NCBI GenBank assembly: GCA_008638375.1
Contig: CM018036.1
Span: 14,370,328-14,434,327 of the forward strand
Length of the DNA: 64,000 nucleotides
Direction of reading: 5' to 3'
Source: Nyssa sinensis
Lineage: Eukaryota > Streptophyta > Magnoliopsida > Cornales > Nyssaceae
The notes beneath the pieces were generated by a model. The model had not been told where the DNA came from, did not search any database, and worked only from the letters and a program-made list of their open reading frames with translations. Below are positions 1-12,590 of this stretch, in pieces. The first letter of the stretch is position 1. The number at the start of each line of letters is the position of its first letter. Position numbers and translations under genes: made by a program.

Positions 1-360
1 CCGAGAAAGGTGAAGTGTGATACATGTGTTGATGTGGGCATGCTTGATATATTGAAATGTTAGATGATTAAGACATCATTGAAATTGTTTGAGTTTGGAT
101 GTGAACATTGACTTGAGTACTTGATGCAAGCATACTTGATATATTGAATTACTAAATGGTTGAGACATCATTGTAGGTGTGTGAGTATAGGAATGAGCAT
201 TGACTTGAACACTTGGTGTAATGTATAAATTTATTGAATATTCACATGCATTTGTGTCAACGTGTATATGGTTATTTGATACATCATTAGGACATAAGAA
301 CCAAAAAGGGTAAGGACATTATTAGGGAATTAAATGTTCAACATTGTCTTTCTTATATAT
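1..360 (+). repeat. Untranslated leader of Tekay-like element 1 with 92-bp tandem repeat
   Basis: No gene is seen here. The stretch lies just upstream of a gag start at 370 and is read as its untranslated leader. It holds a direct repeat of about 92 bp: one copy starts near 29, a second near 121, and a third begins near 213 and decays. Each copy opens with a TTGATG-like word followed by CTTGATATATTGAA and AGACATCATTG. The element's 5' LTR and primer-binding site would lie before the window. Confidence 0.6.
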
Positions 361-369
361 TGATATAAG

Positions 370-1390
370 ATGCGACCAAGAATTCGAGGTTGAGGTCGAG
401 GTGGAGGAAGGGGGATAACACCTACTCCTGAGCCTCCACCACTATCGTCTCAGACATAGCCTATTTCGATGGTTCATATAGATGGAGTCGAGATTGCACA
501 TGGCATGATGGACTTTCTGAGACAATTCCAGCAGGCTAATAGGGATGACGCACATTCCCATCCCTAAGGTGGTGAGAGTAGGACCACTACAGTTATAAGA
601 GAGTTTCAACAACTTAATCCTCCTAAGGTCAAGGGGGAGCCTGACCCACTTAGCAGCTGATTACTTACTCTAGACCATTACCAGACTACTTAACATGGTT
701 CAGATTGATAATGTTGATCTACAGATCAATTTTGCCAGAGTTTTGTTTAAAGAGGAGGCCATAGATTGGTGGGACGTGGTTAGGCCTTCTATGGTTGTAT
801 TTTAGGATATGTTTATTGTTGCCTTTCTTGAGAATTACTTTCCTACAGTTGCCAAAGATGCGATGTGCCAGGAGTTCCTCTACCTATACCAGGGTAACAT
901 AACCATGACTCAGTATGATTCTCAATTTTTTATACTTTCCCGATATGTACTTAGGGTGATTATGGATAAGGCCGATAGGGCACACATATTTGAGTTCAGA
1001 CTCAAGCCTACCATCCAAACCAAGGTAGTACCACTCAAGTTGCAAGTGAATTTTGAGTTCGTGGAACAAGCCTTACTAATTAAGGTAGAGTTCAAAGACA
1101 CTAGGTCCAGAGTGTCAGTTATTATCCCGAGTGGTGAGTTAGTAAGAGACAGAGAGAGGCAGCTACTCAGTCTTAAGGATAGACTCAACCATCTCCACGA
1201 TAAGCACCTTCTACTTCATTCACACTAGGAAAAAATCGCAATGAAGGGATGATTTTCTTCCAATGCCAGCAGTCAGGACATCATAAGGCAAACTATCCAC
1301 AGAAGTCATAGGCCCAATCACAAGGTAGGGGGCAGATGTAGAGTTAAGGCTAGGGACACTTCAAAGTGGAGGCCAGTCACAAGGAGATGA
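370..1390 (+). pseudogene. Decayed gag of Ty3/gypsy (Tekay-like) element 1
   Basis: This is a gag (capsid/nucleocapsid) remnant. It starts at an ATG at 370 with an Arg/Gly-rich N-terminus (MRPRIRG, then GRGGGR after a stop), as in plant chromovirus gag. The best open stretch is 809-1228, which matches the retrotransposon gag domain (…YLYQGNITMTQYDSQF…). A CCHC zinc knuckle follows near 1250-1300, readable as QCQQSGHHKANYP, in which the last Cys has become Tyr. Several in-frame stops and frame changes show it is dead. The family call rests on the downstream chromodomain and the long LTR. Confidence 0.8.
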
Positions 1391-1689
1391 AAGACCTCTA
1401 TTTTCTTTCGGTATGGTTAGGTTAGATATGCCTTTAGGCAGTGCACAGTGCCCTAGGGAGCCGAGATTTCTTCTATCTATTAGGGACGTTATTTTTCCTA
1501 TAAAATCCAGCCCAACTAGAGTTTTCATCTAACACTCTCATTAGCGCCAGTCCTTTTTAGCACATAGCTTTAGGCCAACTCCAGGACCTTTATTTGCGGT
1601 AGTCAAGCCATAAACCTTTCTGTAGGGGGCAGGACAACAGGGGTATTCAGAAGCCCCTTTTTAGGGGAAGGTATTTGTAGTTACTGTAA

Positions 1690-3935
1690 TCGAGTCATTT
1701 GTTGGCCCATCTGTTGTCCGAGGTATTTTTTTGGTGTTCAGTTTATGGGATAATGTTTTGATTGATATGGGTGCTTCACAGTCCCTTATTTCTTCATCAT
1801 TTGCACTTACATTGGGATTAGAGGTGGATATTTTAGACAACGGTTATAGAAGTCTGCAATTTCATGGGGCTAGCCATTTACTATCGTAGATTTGTGAAGG
1901 ACTTTGCCAAGATAGCCAATCCTTTTAACCAAGTGATCCAGTAGGACACATTGTTCATATAGACAGAAGAAAAAGAGTAAAGTTTCTAGACTTAGAAGGA
2001 AAAACTGACTAGTGCCCTTATCTTAGCCCTTCCATCTAAAGAAGGAAATGTCATGATCCATAGTGATGCCTCATACAAGGGATTAGGCTATGTGCTGGTG
2101 CAAGATGGGAAAGTCATCGCTTATACTTTTCAATAATTGAGGACATACGAGAAGAATTACTCCACATGTGACTTAAAATTTCCAGTAGTAGTGTTCACCC
2201 TCAAGATGTGGTAATACTACTTGTATAGGGAGACCTGCGAGATCTTCACTGACCACAAAAGCGTCAAGTACTTGTTTACCCATAAAGAGTTGAACATGAG
2301 ACAACATTAGTGGTTAAAGTTGACCAAGGATTATGATATGAGTATTTAGTACCACCCGGGTAAAGCAAAAGTGGTAGTATATGCATTAAGTGAGAAATTA
2401 GGAAGCCTTGCCTACATGAGCACTAGTCAAGTGAAATTGATCAAGGACCAAGACAGTATGGAGATTCAAGTAATTCCACCCAGTTTGCAAGCCTCGTTGG
2501 CCAGCCTCGTAATTCAATCCACTCTTATGGAAAGAGTACGGGAAGGCCAGAACAAGGATGAGGCTATATTTAAGGCCAGGAAAAAAGTTGAAGAATACAA
2601 AAAATCTAAATACGAGATTCATGATGGGATCTTGCTATTCTGAAATAGAATCTATGTACCCGACCAACTTAATCTCAAGAAAGAGATCTTGGAAGAAGAC
2701 CATTGTTCATGATTTACAGTACACCCTGGCAATACCAAGATGTACCATAATGTCTAAGAGTTGTATTGGTGGTCAGGATTGAAGAGGGCACATAGCAGAA
2801 TTCATTGCACAATATGCTACGTACGTGTCAGCAGGTGAAAGTTGAACACCAACGTTCTAGCAAAATTTTCGCAACCACTTATGATCCTAAAGTGGAAATA
2901 GGAACATATCACTTTAGACTTTATGATTGGATTTCCCTGTTCTGATAAAGGATGTGACGTTATTTGGTGATTGTAGACAAATTAACCAAGTTTGCTCATT
3001 TCCTGCCAATCAAGAAGATATACCTTCTAGAAATATTAGTCGAGTTGTATATACAAGAGATAGTAAAGTTGCATGGAGTCCTGGTGTCAATCGTTTTTGA
3101 TCGTGACCCGCGATTCATGTCGAGATTTTGGTAGTTTATACAAACGACACTTGGGACAGAACCAAGATCGAGCATGACCTAACACCTAGAGATAGATGGA
3201 CATTTCAAGAGATATGCTATGACTATGTGCATTGAGCTTCAAGGGAAGTTGGGCGGACCACATTCCAATAATGGAGTTCACCTATAACAATAACTATCAA
3301 GACAACATTGGAATGGCACCTTATAAAGTGTTATACGGGAGAAAGTGCAAATCTCCAGTATGTTGGGCAAAAGTAAGTGAACGAAGATTACTTGGGCTGA
3401 GATAGTTCAAGCCATGACTGAGAAGATTCAGACCGTTCGCTAATACCTATAGACAACGTATAGCAGATATAAAAGCTACATAGACGCATAGAGGAAGGAT
3501 TTGGAATTCCAGTTTGGTGACTTGTTTTCTTGAAAGTATTGTTGTTTAAGGGCAAATTTAGATTTGGCAAGAAAGGAAAGATAAGTCCTCGTTACTTTGG
3601 CTTATTCCAAACAATGGCCAAAGTAAGACCTATTTCTTATCAGCTATAATTATCCTAACAGTTTGTCAATGTACACAATATATTTCATGTCTCAATGTTA
3701 CAAAAATGTGTATAAGAACTCGATTATATGATCGAGTTTAAGCCATTAGAAATTGAGGCAAATTTAAGCTATGTGGAATGACCAGTGTAGATATTGGATT
3801 GTAATTAACAAGTGTTACACAACAAGACCATTCCCCTAGTGAAGGTGTTTTAGAGGAACCATGTCGTCGAAGTGGCCACTTGGGAGCGAGAAGATGAAAT
3901 GTGCACCTAGTACCCTAGATTGTTTAATGTATAAG
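1690..3935 (+). pseudogene. Decayed pol of Tekay-like element 1: protease, RNase H, integrase, chromodomain; RT core deleted
   Basis: In order: an aspartic protease near 1740-1850 (LIDMGASQSLI, where DTGAS would be expected); then a jump at about 1850 straight into the RT/RNase H connection (GLAIYYRRFVKDFAK-like, near 1870-1920), so the RT core including YxDD is missing; RNase H near 2040-2400; the segment before integrase at 2371-2643; integrase core near 2990-3130 (FDRDPRFMSRF); and a C-terminal chromodomain near 3720-3935 (EFKPLEIEANLSY, then VEVATWEREDEM). Stops and frameshifts are frequent. The chromodomain places it in the chromovirus branch. The RT gap looks like an internal deletion of roughly 1.3 kb. 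Confidence 0.85.
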
Positions 3936-3970
3936 TGATAGTAAGTTTAAGGGCCCAACCTTTTTTATAG

Positions 3971-3980
3971 AGGGGTAGAA
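3971..3980 (+). other. Polypurine tract of element 1
   Basis: The purine-rich AGGGGTAGAA lies directly before the LTR start TGTAACACCC, which is where the plus-strand priming tract of an LTR retrotransposon sits. Confidence 0.7.
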
Positions 3981-6900
3981 TGTAACACCCACCCTCAGGA
4001 AACTGGGAAATGAAGACAATGTAATAGGCATTATATTAATACAGAAACTTTTCATTATCTTATGGTCCCTATATTAGGACATCAGGTTAACTAAGGATAG
4101 AAACTGACCCAATCATGGGTCAGCCAGACCTAACCAAGATCAATAAAACTAGTTGGTCAAGTGATTTATACATCACAAACCTAATGAGGGAAAATGTTCC
4201 CTCAAATGTTATGCCAAATGTTAAGAATTAATAAATAATATAATATAATTAATTATTTAAGAAAAGTAGAGAAAATAAAAAATAATTATATAACATGCAA
4301 AGAAAAATAAAAGAAAATATAGAGAATTATTTCACATTACACATGACCTAAACATAATGTTAGGGATAAAATACACACATTCAAGTGTGTGTATATATAT
4401 GAGTATATATGTATGAAAAAATAAATAAAAAATAGAAAAATTATTTTTACTCATCATGTGACTAGCACATGGTACTACTACACATACTTAATGTGTGTTA
4501 GTGTGTGTATATATATATATATACCTACACATAAAGAAGAAATTTAAAAAAATACAAAAGTAAGTTGAGGAAAAAAGGGAGAAAAACAACATTAGGCAGT
4601 GACCCACCACAAAGCCACACCATGGTTGCAATGGTACAACTACCATGGAGCTTCTCTCCATGGATGTGAAATGCATTGAATGGGAAATGAAAGGATCAAG
4701 CTCTATAAGTAATCCATATTTAGACCCATCACCTTACCCATTTAAATTGAGAGAGAAATAGAGAAATTTTCGTGCAAGAGGAAAACTGCAAAGCTATTGA
4801 ATAGGAAGAAGGGAAAGAGAGAAAATGAGAAAGAGAAATTTGGAAACTTATCTAAACAGGTACAAACTTGAACTCTCTTTGATTCTTTTAAAGTTCTATG
4901 TAAGTTTAGAATGTATTTGATCATTTAGAAGGACTTGTATGCCTCTATATTGGCCAAACCGCACTTGGACCGCCATTGATGGACTTCTGTAGTTAGGTCT
5001 GAATCAATGTGAATCTCACTAGTTTTCAATGCTTGAACCATAAATTAGACACCATATGGATCACAAATCCACTAAGACTCGATCATTTGGCCCATAGAGG
5101 GTCGAGATACACCCATGTGCAGGTTTAGGTCCAAAAATGATAATGCCCAAACAAGGCCTTAAGCTTCAAAATTTGAACGTAAGATTGAACTTCATGATCC
5201 AAGGATTACAGCAAAACAAACCACATCCAATTAGATGGAGAAATGAGCTCAAACTAGACCTCGATAGAGTTCAGCCATGGAAACTTGAGGCAAGCTTTCG
5301 AGCTTGATTTGAGCTTAAAAAATGATGTTGAAACTTAAGTTAGGATCCAACGAGTAGATTAAAATGCAAAGTAGATCAAATTAAGGCTTGTAATAACACA
5401 TAATAGACTCTAAAATTCTAGGGTTTGAAATGAATAGTGAGCATCTTTGTAAAGAATACGACCCTGATGGATTGGATCAGACGGGTTCGGTTTGACCCAG
5501 CATTAAATGAATGTAACCTTAAGTGGTGCGATGTCGTTTTAAAGCATAGGTTTGAAAAAGGAATAAGTGGAACAACGTCGTTTTGTTGATGCAATCATGA
5601 CACATACGACTGTTTGGTTACACAGATAACCATTTGATTTAATAACCTGACTGGGGACAGGGATATCTTATCCTGAATTTTGAGCTTTGATCGTTGTTTG
5701 GTTCACAGATAAATTAAAAAATAAAAGGGCATATAAGGCACCCAAGGTTCAAACCCACAACCAACCACTAAACCAATGATCTTAACCACTGAGCCACAAC
5801 TACTAGTTGTGCTCATAATTGGCTATATATATATATATTATATAAGTTTTTAAGAAATAAAAAGTGACCCTTTAGTTTTCGGAAATTATATAAAGGCCCA
5901 AGTCAGAAACTTTAAAATTCAAAAATGACCGTCTTAAATAGAAAAGTGATAAATTACTTTTTTAATTACATTTAGAACCTAAAGCTTTATTTAAATTATA
6001 TTAACGCCCAAATTATAAATAAATAAATTCAAAAATGCCCTTTTAAATTAGAAAATAGGTATTTTAAGAATAGTAAATTTTGAGAATTGCACTAAGGCCC
6101 CTGACTTCTGATAAATTACAAAAGTGTCCTTAAAAGTGTCAAAATGACATTTTTACCCCTAAACAAATGAAAAAAAATGACATATACATCTCTAGAAACT
6201 ATATTTAGCATAATTAATACTACGTATGACCAAATTAAGATCCGAAAAGCCTATGTTAAGGTTTTTAGTGCTCCGGAATGAATGGTAGGGATCCATTTTA
6301 GAAAATAATTTTTTAAAAATATAAACGAAGATCAATAGGCACTTGCAATGCAACTTTTCAACTTTAGTTAAGCAACTAAACGAATACAAAAAATTACGAA
6401 ACTTTATACTTAAACTTTTATAACTATTCCAAACTCGGTGGTGGGGTCCATTTAGCCAATGAGTCTCATAAAGTATATGTACTTAAGAAACGCACATTTT
6501 AAGCAATACTTAATGAATGTTAATCACTTTGATAGGACTCGCGTATGTTATGGAGGATAGAGAATGGCAAAAAAAGACCAAATGAAGAAAGTGGATTGCA
6601 GCAAGGAGAGTCGATGTAGTTAGTTGGAACCTTTTCATCATTAAGACACCTACTATCTTTAGGAGAAAGATGAAGAGGCGAGGACTTGCCCGGGCATAGT
6701 CTGAGAAACAGGAAAGTGTGGGTGATAGTGGATACATGGAAGCCATAATGGAATCCAAGTAAGGATAGAATGCTAAGTACTATGTGAGTAACCTTGAACC
6801 TTGAAATAAAGACTTTTCATTGAATACAATTCTTACAGTTTTACAATATTACATGTAGTACCTTTACAGCTTTATGATACTATATCAAATATTTTAATTG

Positions 6901-7717
6901 CATGTCTTTAACAACATGTCTCTAAATGATTTATATGATGGATAGCTTAATGAAAAGTTTTGCAAACATGATTTAACATGAAACCATATGTCATACAATG
7001 TTCACCACAAACAGTCGTGCCCGGTTAGCGGGTTATGCCATAGTCATTATGCAATCATGCTCGGTTGGGGGGTTAAGTTAGGTTGTGTAAGCCAGTAGCT
7101 TTAGATTACACTTAGTTAACCAAGTGACTATTCGAGACAAGTTAAAGAAATATTGGCATGTATTGTTTCATCATACTACTTTCAGTCACATCATCATGAC
7201 TACTATGATTTATCTACAGAACTATATGGTTTATAAATGTCAATGGCTTTTAATATAAATCCTCTTAACTACTATCTAAGAATTTTATGAAAGGGTTTTC
7301 TCTAAAAACCACAACAAGAAACTCGAGTTATTCACGAGATTTTCATAAAGCTCACAGGATTTTTATCTTATATATTTTCAACCCAGATAGGGTAGGTTAA
7401 GGAGGAGGATTTAAGTACATCTCTTTTGTAAAATTGATAACTTTTAGGTAATGTAGTATCTTTTCTAGAGAAAGCCAAAAATAAATTTTGAGCTGTAATT
7501 TTCAGATGTTGTTATTAACCTAATATTTAGTTATACTCTACCATGTTTTAAATTTTGTTGCTTTAAATGTATCATTGCATGGAATATATGTACCAGTCAA
7601 GAGGCCTTCGGTTAGACACGTCTTCGATGTGCTATATAAGAGTTAGTATATTGGCGAAGTGCCTCATTGGTCCGGTCATTATTCCTAATCTGTATAAGGT
7701 GGGTCTAGGATATCGCA
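3981..7717 (+). mobile_element. Long LTR (3.7 kb) between two Tekay-like internal regions
   Basis: The LTR starts TGTAACACCC right after a polypurine tract and ends …TATCGCA four bases before a primer-binding site, so it serves as 3' LTR to element 1 and 5' LTR to element 2. It has no convincing gene; the small ORFs are chance. It holds A-rich and TA-rich tracts (TATATA near 5824-5840), spaced short modules of the 'AAAATGnCC' type at about 5920-6170, a CCGGAATGAATGGTAGGG module near 6275, and an antisense tRNA-like motif at 5743-5797. A length of several kb is typical of Tekay/Del LTRs. Confidence 0.78.
5743..5797 (-). other. Antisense tRNA-like motif inside LTR
   Basis: On the minus strand a TGGCTCAGTGG word (A-box-like) is followed about 40 bases later by GGGTTTGAACC (B-box-like), the spacing of an internal Pol III promoter. 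The + strand reads GGTTCAAACCC…CCACTGAGCCAC. It does not fold obviously into a full tRNA. The same arrangement recurs in three other LTRs of this window. Confidence 0.55.
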
Positions 7718-7721
7718 AAGT

Positions 7722-7733
7722 TGGTATCAGAAC
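7722..7733 (+). other. Primer-binding site of element 2 (initiator tRNA-Met type)
   Basis: TGGTATCAGAAC matches the plant tRNA-iMet primer-binding site TGGTATCAGAGC with one change. It sits four bases after the LTR end. Confidence 0.8.
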
Positions 7734-7969
7734 ATTAGGTTAGACATATGGATACTAACAAAGTTAGTATCGAGCGGACATACCACTTAAGTTTAGGTAT
7801 GCGTTTTAGGAAAGTAAGGTTCCTACGTACGGATAGGACCAATTAAGATAGGTAAGATATAACCGGAGCCTCGAACTTAGAAACCATTAAGAAGGAACCC
7901 TTATGCGATTATGATAACGATAGACATTTGCAAATCTATCAATGACATTTTTCTTTGATTGCTAGATTA

Positions 7970-8990
7970 AATGGAAGGACATGAAAAAAGTGGTCGGAAA
8001 GCTCAGACGAATGGAACCACACAAGAATTTGCACAGACAAACCCATAGCCAAAAAACCTAGATGCACAATCCATTAAATCTAGCCTAGCTTGGTTTGAGA
8101 AAATCATGGAAGAATTTACACAAGTCTTTCGACAGACCCAACAGGTTCCTCAACCTGCACGTGCACCTGCATTAGCCTAAGTGCGAGCTCCCTCACGGCC
8201 TGCCAATTATTGAAAACAATATTAGCAATGAGTTGATTGATCGTTTCCATAAGCACAAGGCACAATCAGTCAACATGGTCACAAACCCAATGGTAGTTGA
8301 GGATTGGGTCTTATTAAGAAAGAAGGTCTTTAAGTTGCTCAACTACAATGAGCAGTAGAAGGTCAAATTGGCCGCTTTTATGCTATAAGGTGAGGCCCAC
8401 CAATGGTGGATAATGACAAAGAGGGAGGAACCAGACATGGCGTGGAATTGATTTGTAGACGTATTTTATGAGCTCTATTTCCCCACATCTGTCAAAGATC
8501 AAAAAGAAAAAGAATTCATATATTTGAAATAGGGCGAGACGATAGTGACTCAATAGACTGCTATGTTCACCCAGCTGTCCAGATTCGCTCCCCATATGGT
8601 GAAAGAAGAAGAGAGGAAGGCTAGAAGGTTAAAACAAGGGCTATGCCCCGGCCTCCACATTCGAGTATTAATGTTTGCTTTACCTACTTACCTTGAGACC
8701 TTAAAGAAGGCATTGCTCATAGAAAAAGAGCTAAATGAAGTAGTAGGACACAGTCGGGAACATCCAAAAAGAAATACTAAGAGGAACTTCAAAAAGGGAC
8801 AAGGGAACCAAACAACTAAGAAACGTAGGATGGAGACATTCGAGGGGAATAGTAAGACAAGAATAGAAGTGCCACAATGACCTAGATGCCAAAAACATCA
8901 TTAGGTAAATGCCATATGGGCCCTACAGGGTGCTACCGCTATGGAAAATAAGTACACATAGTGGGGAATTTCTCACGAGAAAATCAAGTA
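7970..8990 (+). pseudogene. Decayed gag of Tekay-like element 2
   Basis: The gag remnant starts near an ATG at about 7971. A retrotransposon gag domain is readable from about 8240 to 8720 in joined frames (AEDWVLLRKK-like, QWWIMTKRE, FYELYFPTSVKDQKE), with the best open stretch at 8563-8880 (RFAPHMVKEEERKARR). A double zinc-knuckle region follows at about 8890-8990 (RCQKHH…GPTGCYRYGK), with cysteines lost. There are many stop codons. The order gag, knuckle, protease, RT continues downstream. Confidence 0.82.
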
Positions 8991-9069
8991 CTGCTTATCC
9001 ATGGCTCAGCCCTTACTAACACCCCAAGAAGAAAAACCTGCCACTGCCCCAGCCACAGTTTAAAACAAA

Positions 9070-10322
9070 GGCAAGGAAACCCAGATTATGTATGGGAAGG
9101 TAATCACGCTACTTCTAGGAGAATCTTCTACGGCAAACAGAGTGGTTGCAGGCACATTTACTATTTATGGTATCCCTGCACATGCATTACTTCATTTTGA
9201 TTCTACAAATTCTTTTATAGCACCCAAATTTGTTGTTAGATTAGATAGAACATGTGAACTTTTGGATTATCTATTATCTATTTTTATTACCACGGGAGTG
9301 CCACTGTTAGGATCTTCAGCATTCTAGAACTATGACATTATGATCAGTGACCATCAGTTGTCTGCAAACATAGTCCCTCTAGAGATAGGGGGTTTTGATG
9401 TGATCTTGGGTATAGATTGGCTCTCTACTAACCATGCTATAATAGACTGCCATCGTAAATGAGTCTTAATTTAGAAAACCCAACAATTTGAGTTTATGTA
9501 CGAGGGGGAAGGTGTAATATCCCCGTCGTACCTAGTTTCTGTTATACAGGCCTCTAGATTGTTACAGAAAGGTTGTTTTGGAAACCTATGTAGTGTTATA
9601 GACATTTAAGCCTAGACTTTACTGATGGAAGAGATTCCTGTAGTATGTGAATTTTTAGATGTGTTTCTTAAAGATCTACCTAGTGAGACAATTGATCGAG
9701 ACATCGAGTTATCTATCGATATGGTGTTTGACAGATAACCTATTTCTAAAAAACCATATATGATGGCCTCGACAAAAATGATGAAACTCAAAAGTGGAAT
9801 TACATGAGTTGTCGGATAAAGGATTTATTTACCCAAGTGTATCACCGTGGTGAGCTCCCGTCTTGTTTGTTAAAGAAAAGACGGGTTGATGAGGCTCTGC
9901 ATAGACTACCGAGAGTTGAATAGGGTAACTGTCAAGAATAAGTACCCTCTGCCTAGGATTGATGAGTTGTTCGATCAATTGTAAGGGGGCATAAATGTTT
10001 TCAAAGATTAACTTGCGGTTAGGATACCATCAACTGAAGGTGAAAAAGGGAGACATATTGAAAACTGCTTTCAAAACTCGGTATGGGCATTACGATTTTA
10101 TGGTAATGCCATTTAGAGTAACTAATGCCCCTGCGAAATTCATGGATTTGATGAATAGAGTGTTCAAACCTACTTGGATGACTTTATGATAGTGTTTATT
10201 GATGACATTTTAATTTACTCTCGAAGTGAAGAAGAACATGGGGAATATTTGAAGGTAGCCTTATAGACATTTAGAAAAAATAGCTTGTACGCCAAATTCT
10301 CTAAGTATGAATTTTGTAATTA
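9070..10322 (+). pseudogene. Decayed protease and truncated reverse transcriptase of element 2
   Basis: The aspartic protease region is open at about 9088-9327 (active-site region HFDSTNSFIAPKF) and continues to GGFDVILGIDWLSTNHA near 9390-9435. RT follows with KGFIYPSVSPW near 9815, [26 protein letters not shown] near 9900-9975 after a frameshift, [10 protein letters not shown] near 10085, and an intact [10 protein letters not shown] box (the YxDD motif) near 10198-10225. Homology stops at about 10322, where DUF247-like sequence begins. RNase H, integrase and chromodomain are absent. Frameshifts and stops show it is dead. Confidence 0.87.
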
Positions 10323-12590
10323 ATAAATTGTTCTATCTTACTAGGAGCAAAATCATCGAGGACTTATTTTAAGAACTTGCCATCAAGTTCTTTGACTTAG
10401 TCTTCCTTAAGTTTTCTTTAAATTCACCTATATACGTTATTGAAGAAATGATCAACAACCTTGCCTTCATCTTCTTGACATTGTTTACCAAACCCTATAC
10501 CCAACCTTCATGTGCACATCATGCCAAGCCAATTGCGAAGACAAGCAACCTCAATGTTATTTTCTTGATGTTTGAGGGGTCCAATCTATGTCTAGGTGTC
10601 AAGAATTAGACCTAGAAGGAAGGGTGAATTGGTCTCAATAGCAAATAAAAATTATTTATTTAACTATGTTAAAATTCACTTGCTAGTGGATGTAATCAAA
10701 TTTTGTGTCATGCAATGATAAATTATGGCAATAATAAATAAAGTAATAGTAAAAAGATAGAGACAATGCACCGAATTTGTTGGCAAAGAAACCGCCACTA
10801 TTTAATTGAATCTGCTTTGGAAAACCCAAGGGTGCTAACCTAGATGTGAATCCACTAGAAGAGGTTTGATGTGAACCTTGGGGTACTTAATCTTAGTCCC
10901 TTAAGCTTTGTTAATAATCTCAATCTTCTCAAACTCGAATCCTTAAGTACCCTTTAAGTGTATTTGCCACTTCGAACACCATGAACGGCAATCTAAGCAC
11001 AATTGCGAACTCCATGCAACCTCGAACTCTGACTATTGCACAAACTTGAAATCCACAAGCTTGTACTCAACGAACAATGTAGAAGTTGGAATTCAGGTTC
11101 TTTTTTCAAAGATTTGATCTATGTATGCAATATGCATATGAAGAAAAATATTTTTAGGAAAGTTTAGAAACTCTTTTTGATTGTAGCCAAAAGTCCCCTC
11201 ACGAACTAAGGATCAAATCCTTATATAGGATAGGTTTTGGAAAGGAAATTGTACTTTTTAAATCCAGTTAAAAATCTGATCTGCGCGACATTCGCTCACT
11301 ATGAATTGGGTATTCGTTTGCATTAACCTTAATTCGTTCAAACGAATGTGATATGAAAGCTATTAGAACATTCGTTAGACCATTCATTCGAACGAATATC
11401 CAACGAATGGGTTTCTGAAAAATTTGTTTGATTGAAAGATCGAACGAATATTTTGTTAATAGATACAAAAAATACACTAGGAATATTCGTGTGAACGAAT
11501 TCATAATTTGTGCGAACAAACTCATGATTTTTTCAAACAAATATTGTGAAACCCTAAAATTTTTCAGTTTAGGTCAATGACATATGATAAACCACTTAAA
11601 TAATTTTTCAGTATGAGGTATAGTTAAGTGAGCTACTATTATTCATTGAACCATTGCACTATGCACTTTCATATATTCTAATAGTAAATCAAACTTAATA
11701 CATTAGAGAGTGTGTGTGAGATAGATCCAATCCAAACTTACCAGAAGCTTACCAATGCTACACCATATTAGTATGCTGAGAGTCATGCAGAAATAAGATA
11801 GCCTTTAACTAGAAGTAGACATGTTCTTCAATGATCACAAGGCATAAGGACTCTAAACTCAATAACTTGGTGAACTTTACAACTCAATGACAGTTTTGTC
11901 TCACAGATTAGCCAATACTTGTGACAAATAGTCCTAACATTATTGTTTGCCAACCACTTCATGCATTCTCCAAATGCACGTGATCTCAAGTTAATTGTGA
12001 AGACTAATAACCATTCTAAACAATGATGCACTCTATTACAAGACTACAAGGTACCAGTGTTGAGTGCAAGAAAATGGATTCTAAAAATTCACAGATATCG
12101 AGTTCAATGAAGGTGTTCTCTCTATTCCTCCATTGGTAATCCATGATTTTACTAAGTCCATCTTCCTCAACATTGTGGTCTGTGAGCAATACTACATACA
12201 ATAAAGAAACTATGTCACCTCCTATGTAAGTTTCATGGATGGGTTAATCAACTCTGCCAAAGACATGGAGTATTTATATGAAAAAGGGATTTTAAAGATG
12301 ATTTGGGAAGCAATGATGACGTGGCTAATCTATTTAATACTCTTAGAAAGGAAATAGTCTTCCACACCAATGACTACTACCTTGCCAAGGTATCCCAAGT
12401 TCTGACAAGCATTTTAACAAGAAATGGCATACTCAAAAAATAGTATTGAAGTATGAATACCTCAAAGACTTTTTGAAAGTTGTTTCTCTTCTAGCAGCTA
12501 CTTAATTTTCTTATTGTTTTTACACTAGCACAAAAAACCTACACTATATTAGCTTATCATCATCCTTCCTCGTGAGGCAATCTTGACATT
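10323..12590 (+). pseudogene. DUF247 (UPF0481) pseudogene, split by an insert
   Basis: Two blocks match the intact DUF247 gene at 52666-54249 in the same order. About 10323-10555 corresponds to the gene's 53470-53650 (shared words such as CTTCATCTTCTTGACATTGTT). About 11940-12590 corresponds to 53630-54260, including ACAGATATCGAGTTCA, TAAGTTTCATGGA and GACGTGGCTAATCT, and reaches the region of the C-terminal membrane segment. Small deletions shift the frame repeatedly and no long ORF remains. The 5' half of the gene is missing and begins exactly where the RT fragment ends. The blocks are separated by 10560-11935. Confidence 0.85.
10560..11935. other. Unclassified 1.4-kb insert in the DUF247 pseudogene
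   Basis: No protein is recognised. The insert is bordered on both sides by a diverged copy of the same roughly 70-bp DUF247 segment (about 10485-10553 and 11943-12012). About 11270-11540 is crowded with ATTCG/CGAAT words that form short inverted pairs. The small ORFs here overlap low-complexity sequence and are not supported. It could be a decayed LTR or a non-autonomous element, but no TG…CA ends or target duplication could be fixed. Confidence 0.4.

Noticed and set aside
4488..4924. Small minus-strand ORFs in the 3.7-kb LTR
   Set aside because: They cover TA and A-rich tracts within a non-coding LTR and show no conserved motif.
5743..5797. A genuine tRNA gene
   Set aside because: Only A-box- and B-box-like words are visible. 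No acceptor stem or anticodon loop could be paired by eye, so it is reported as tRNA-like only.
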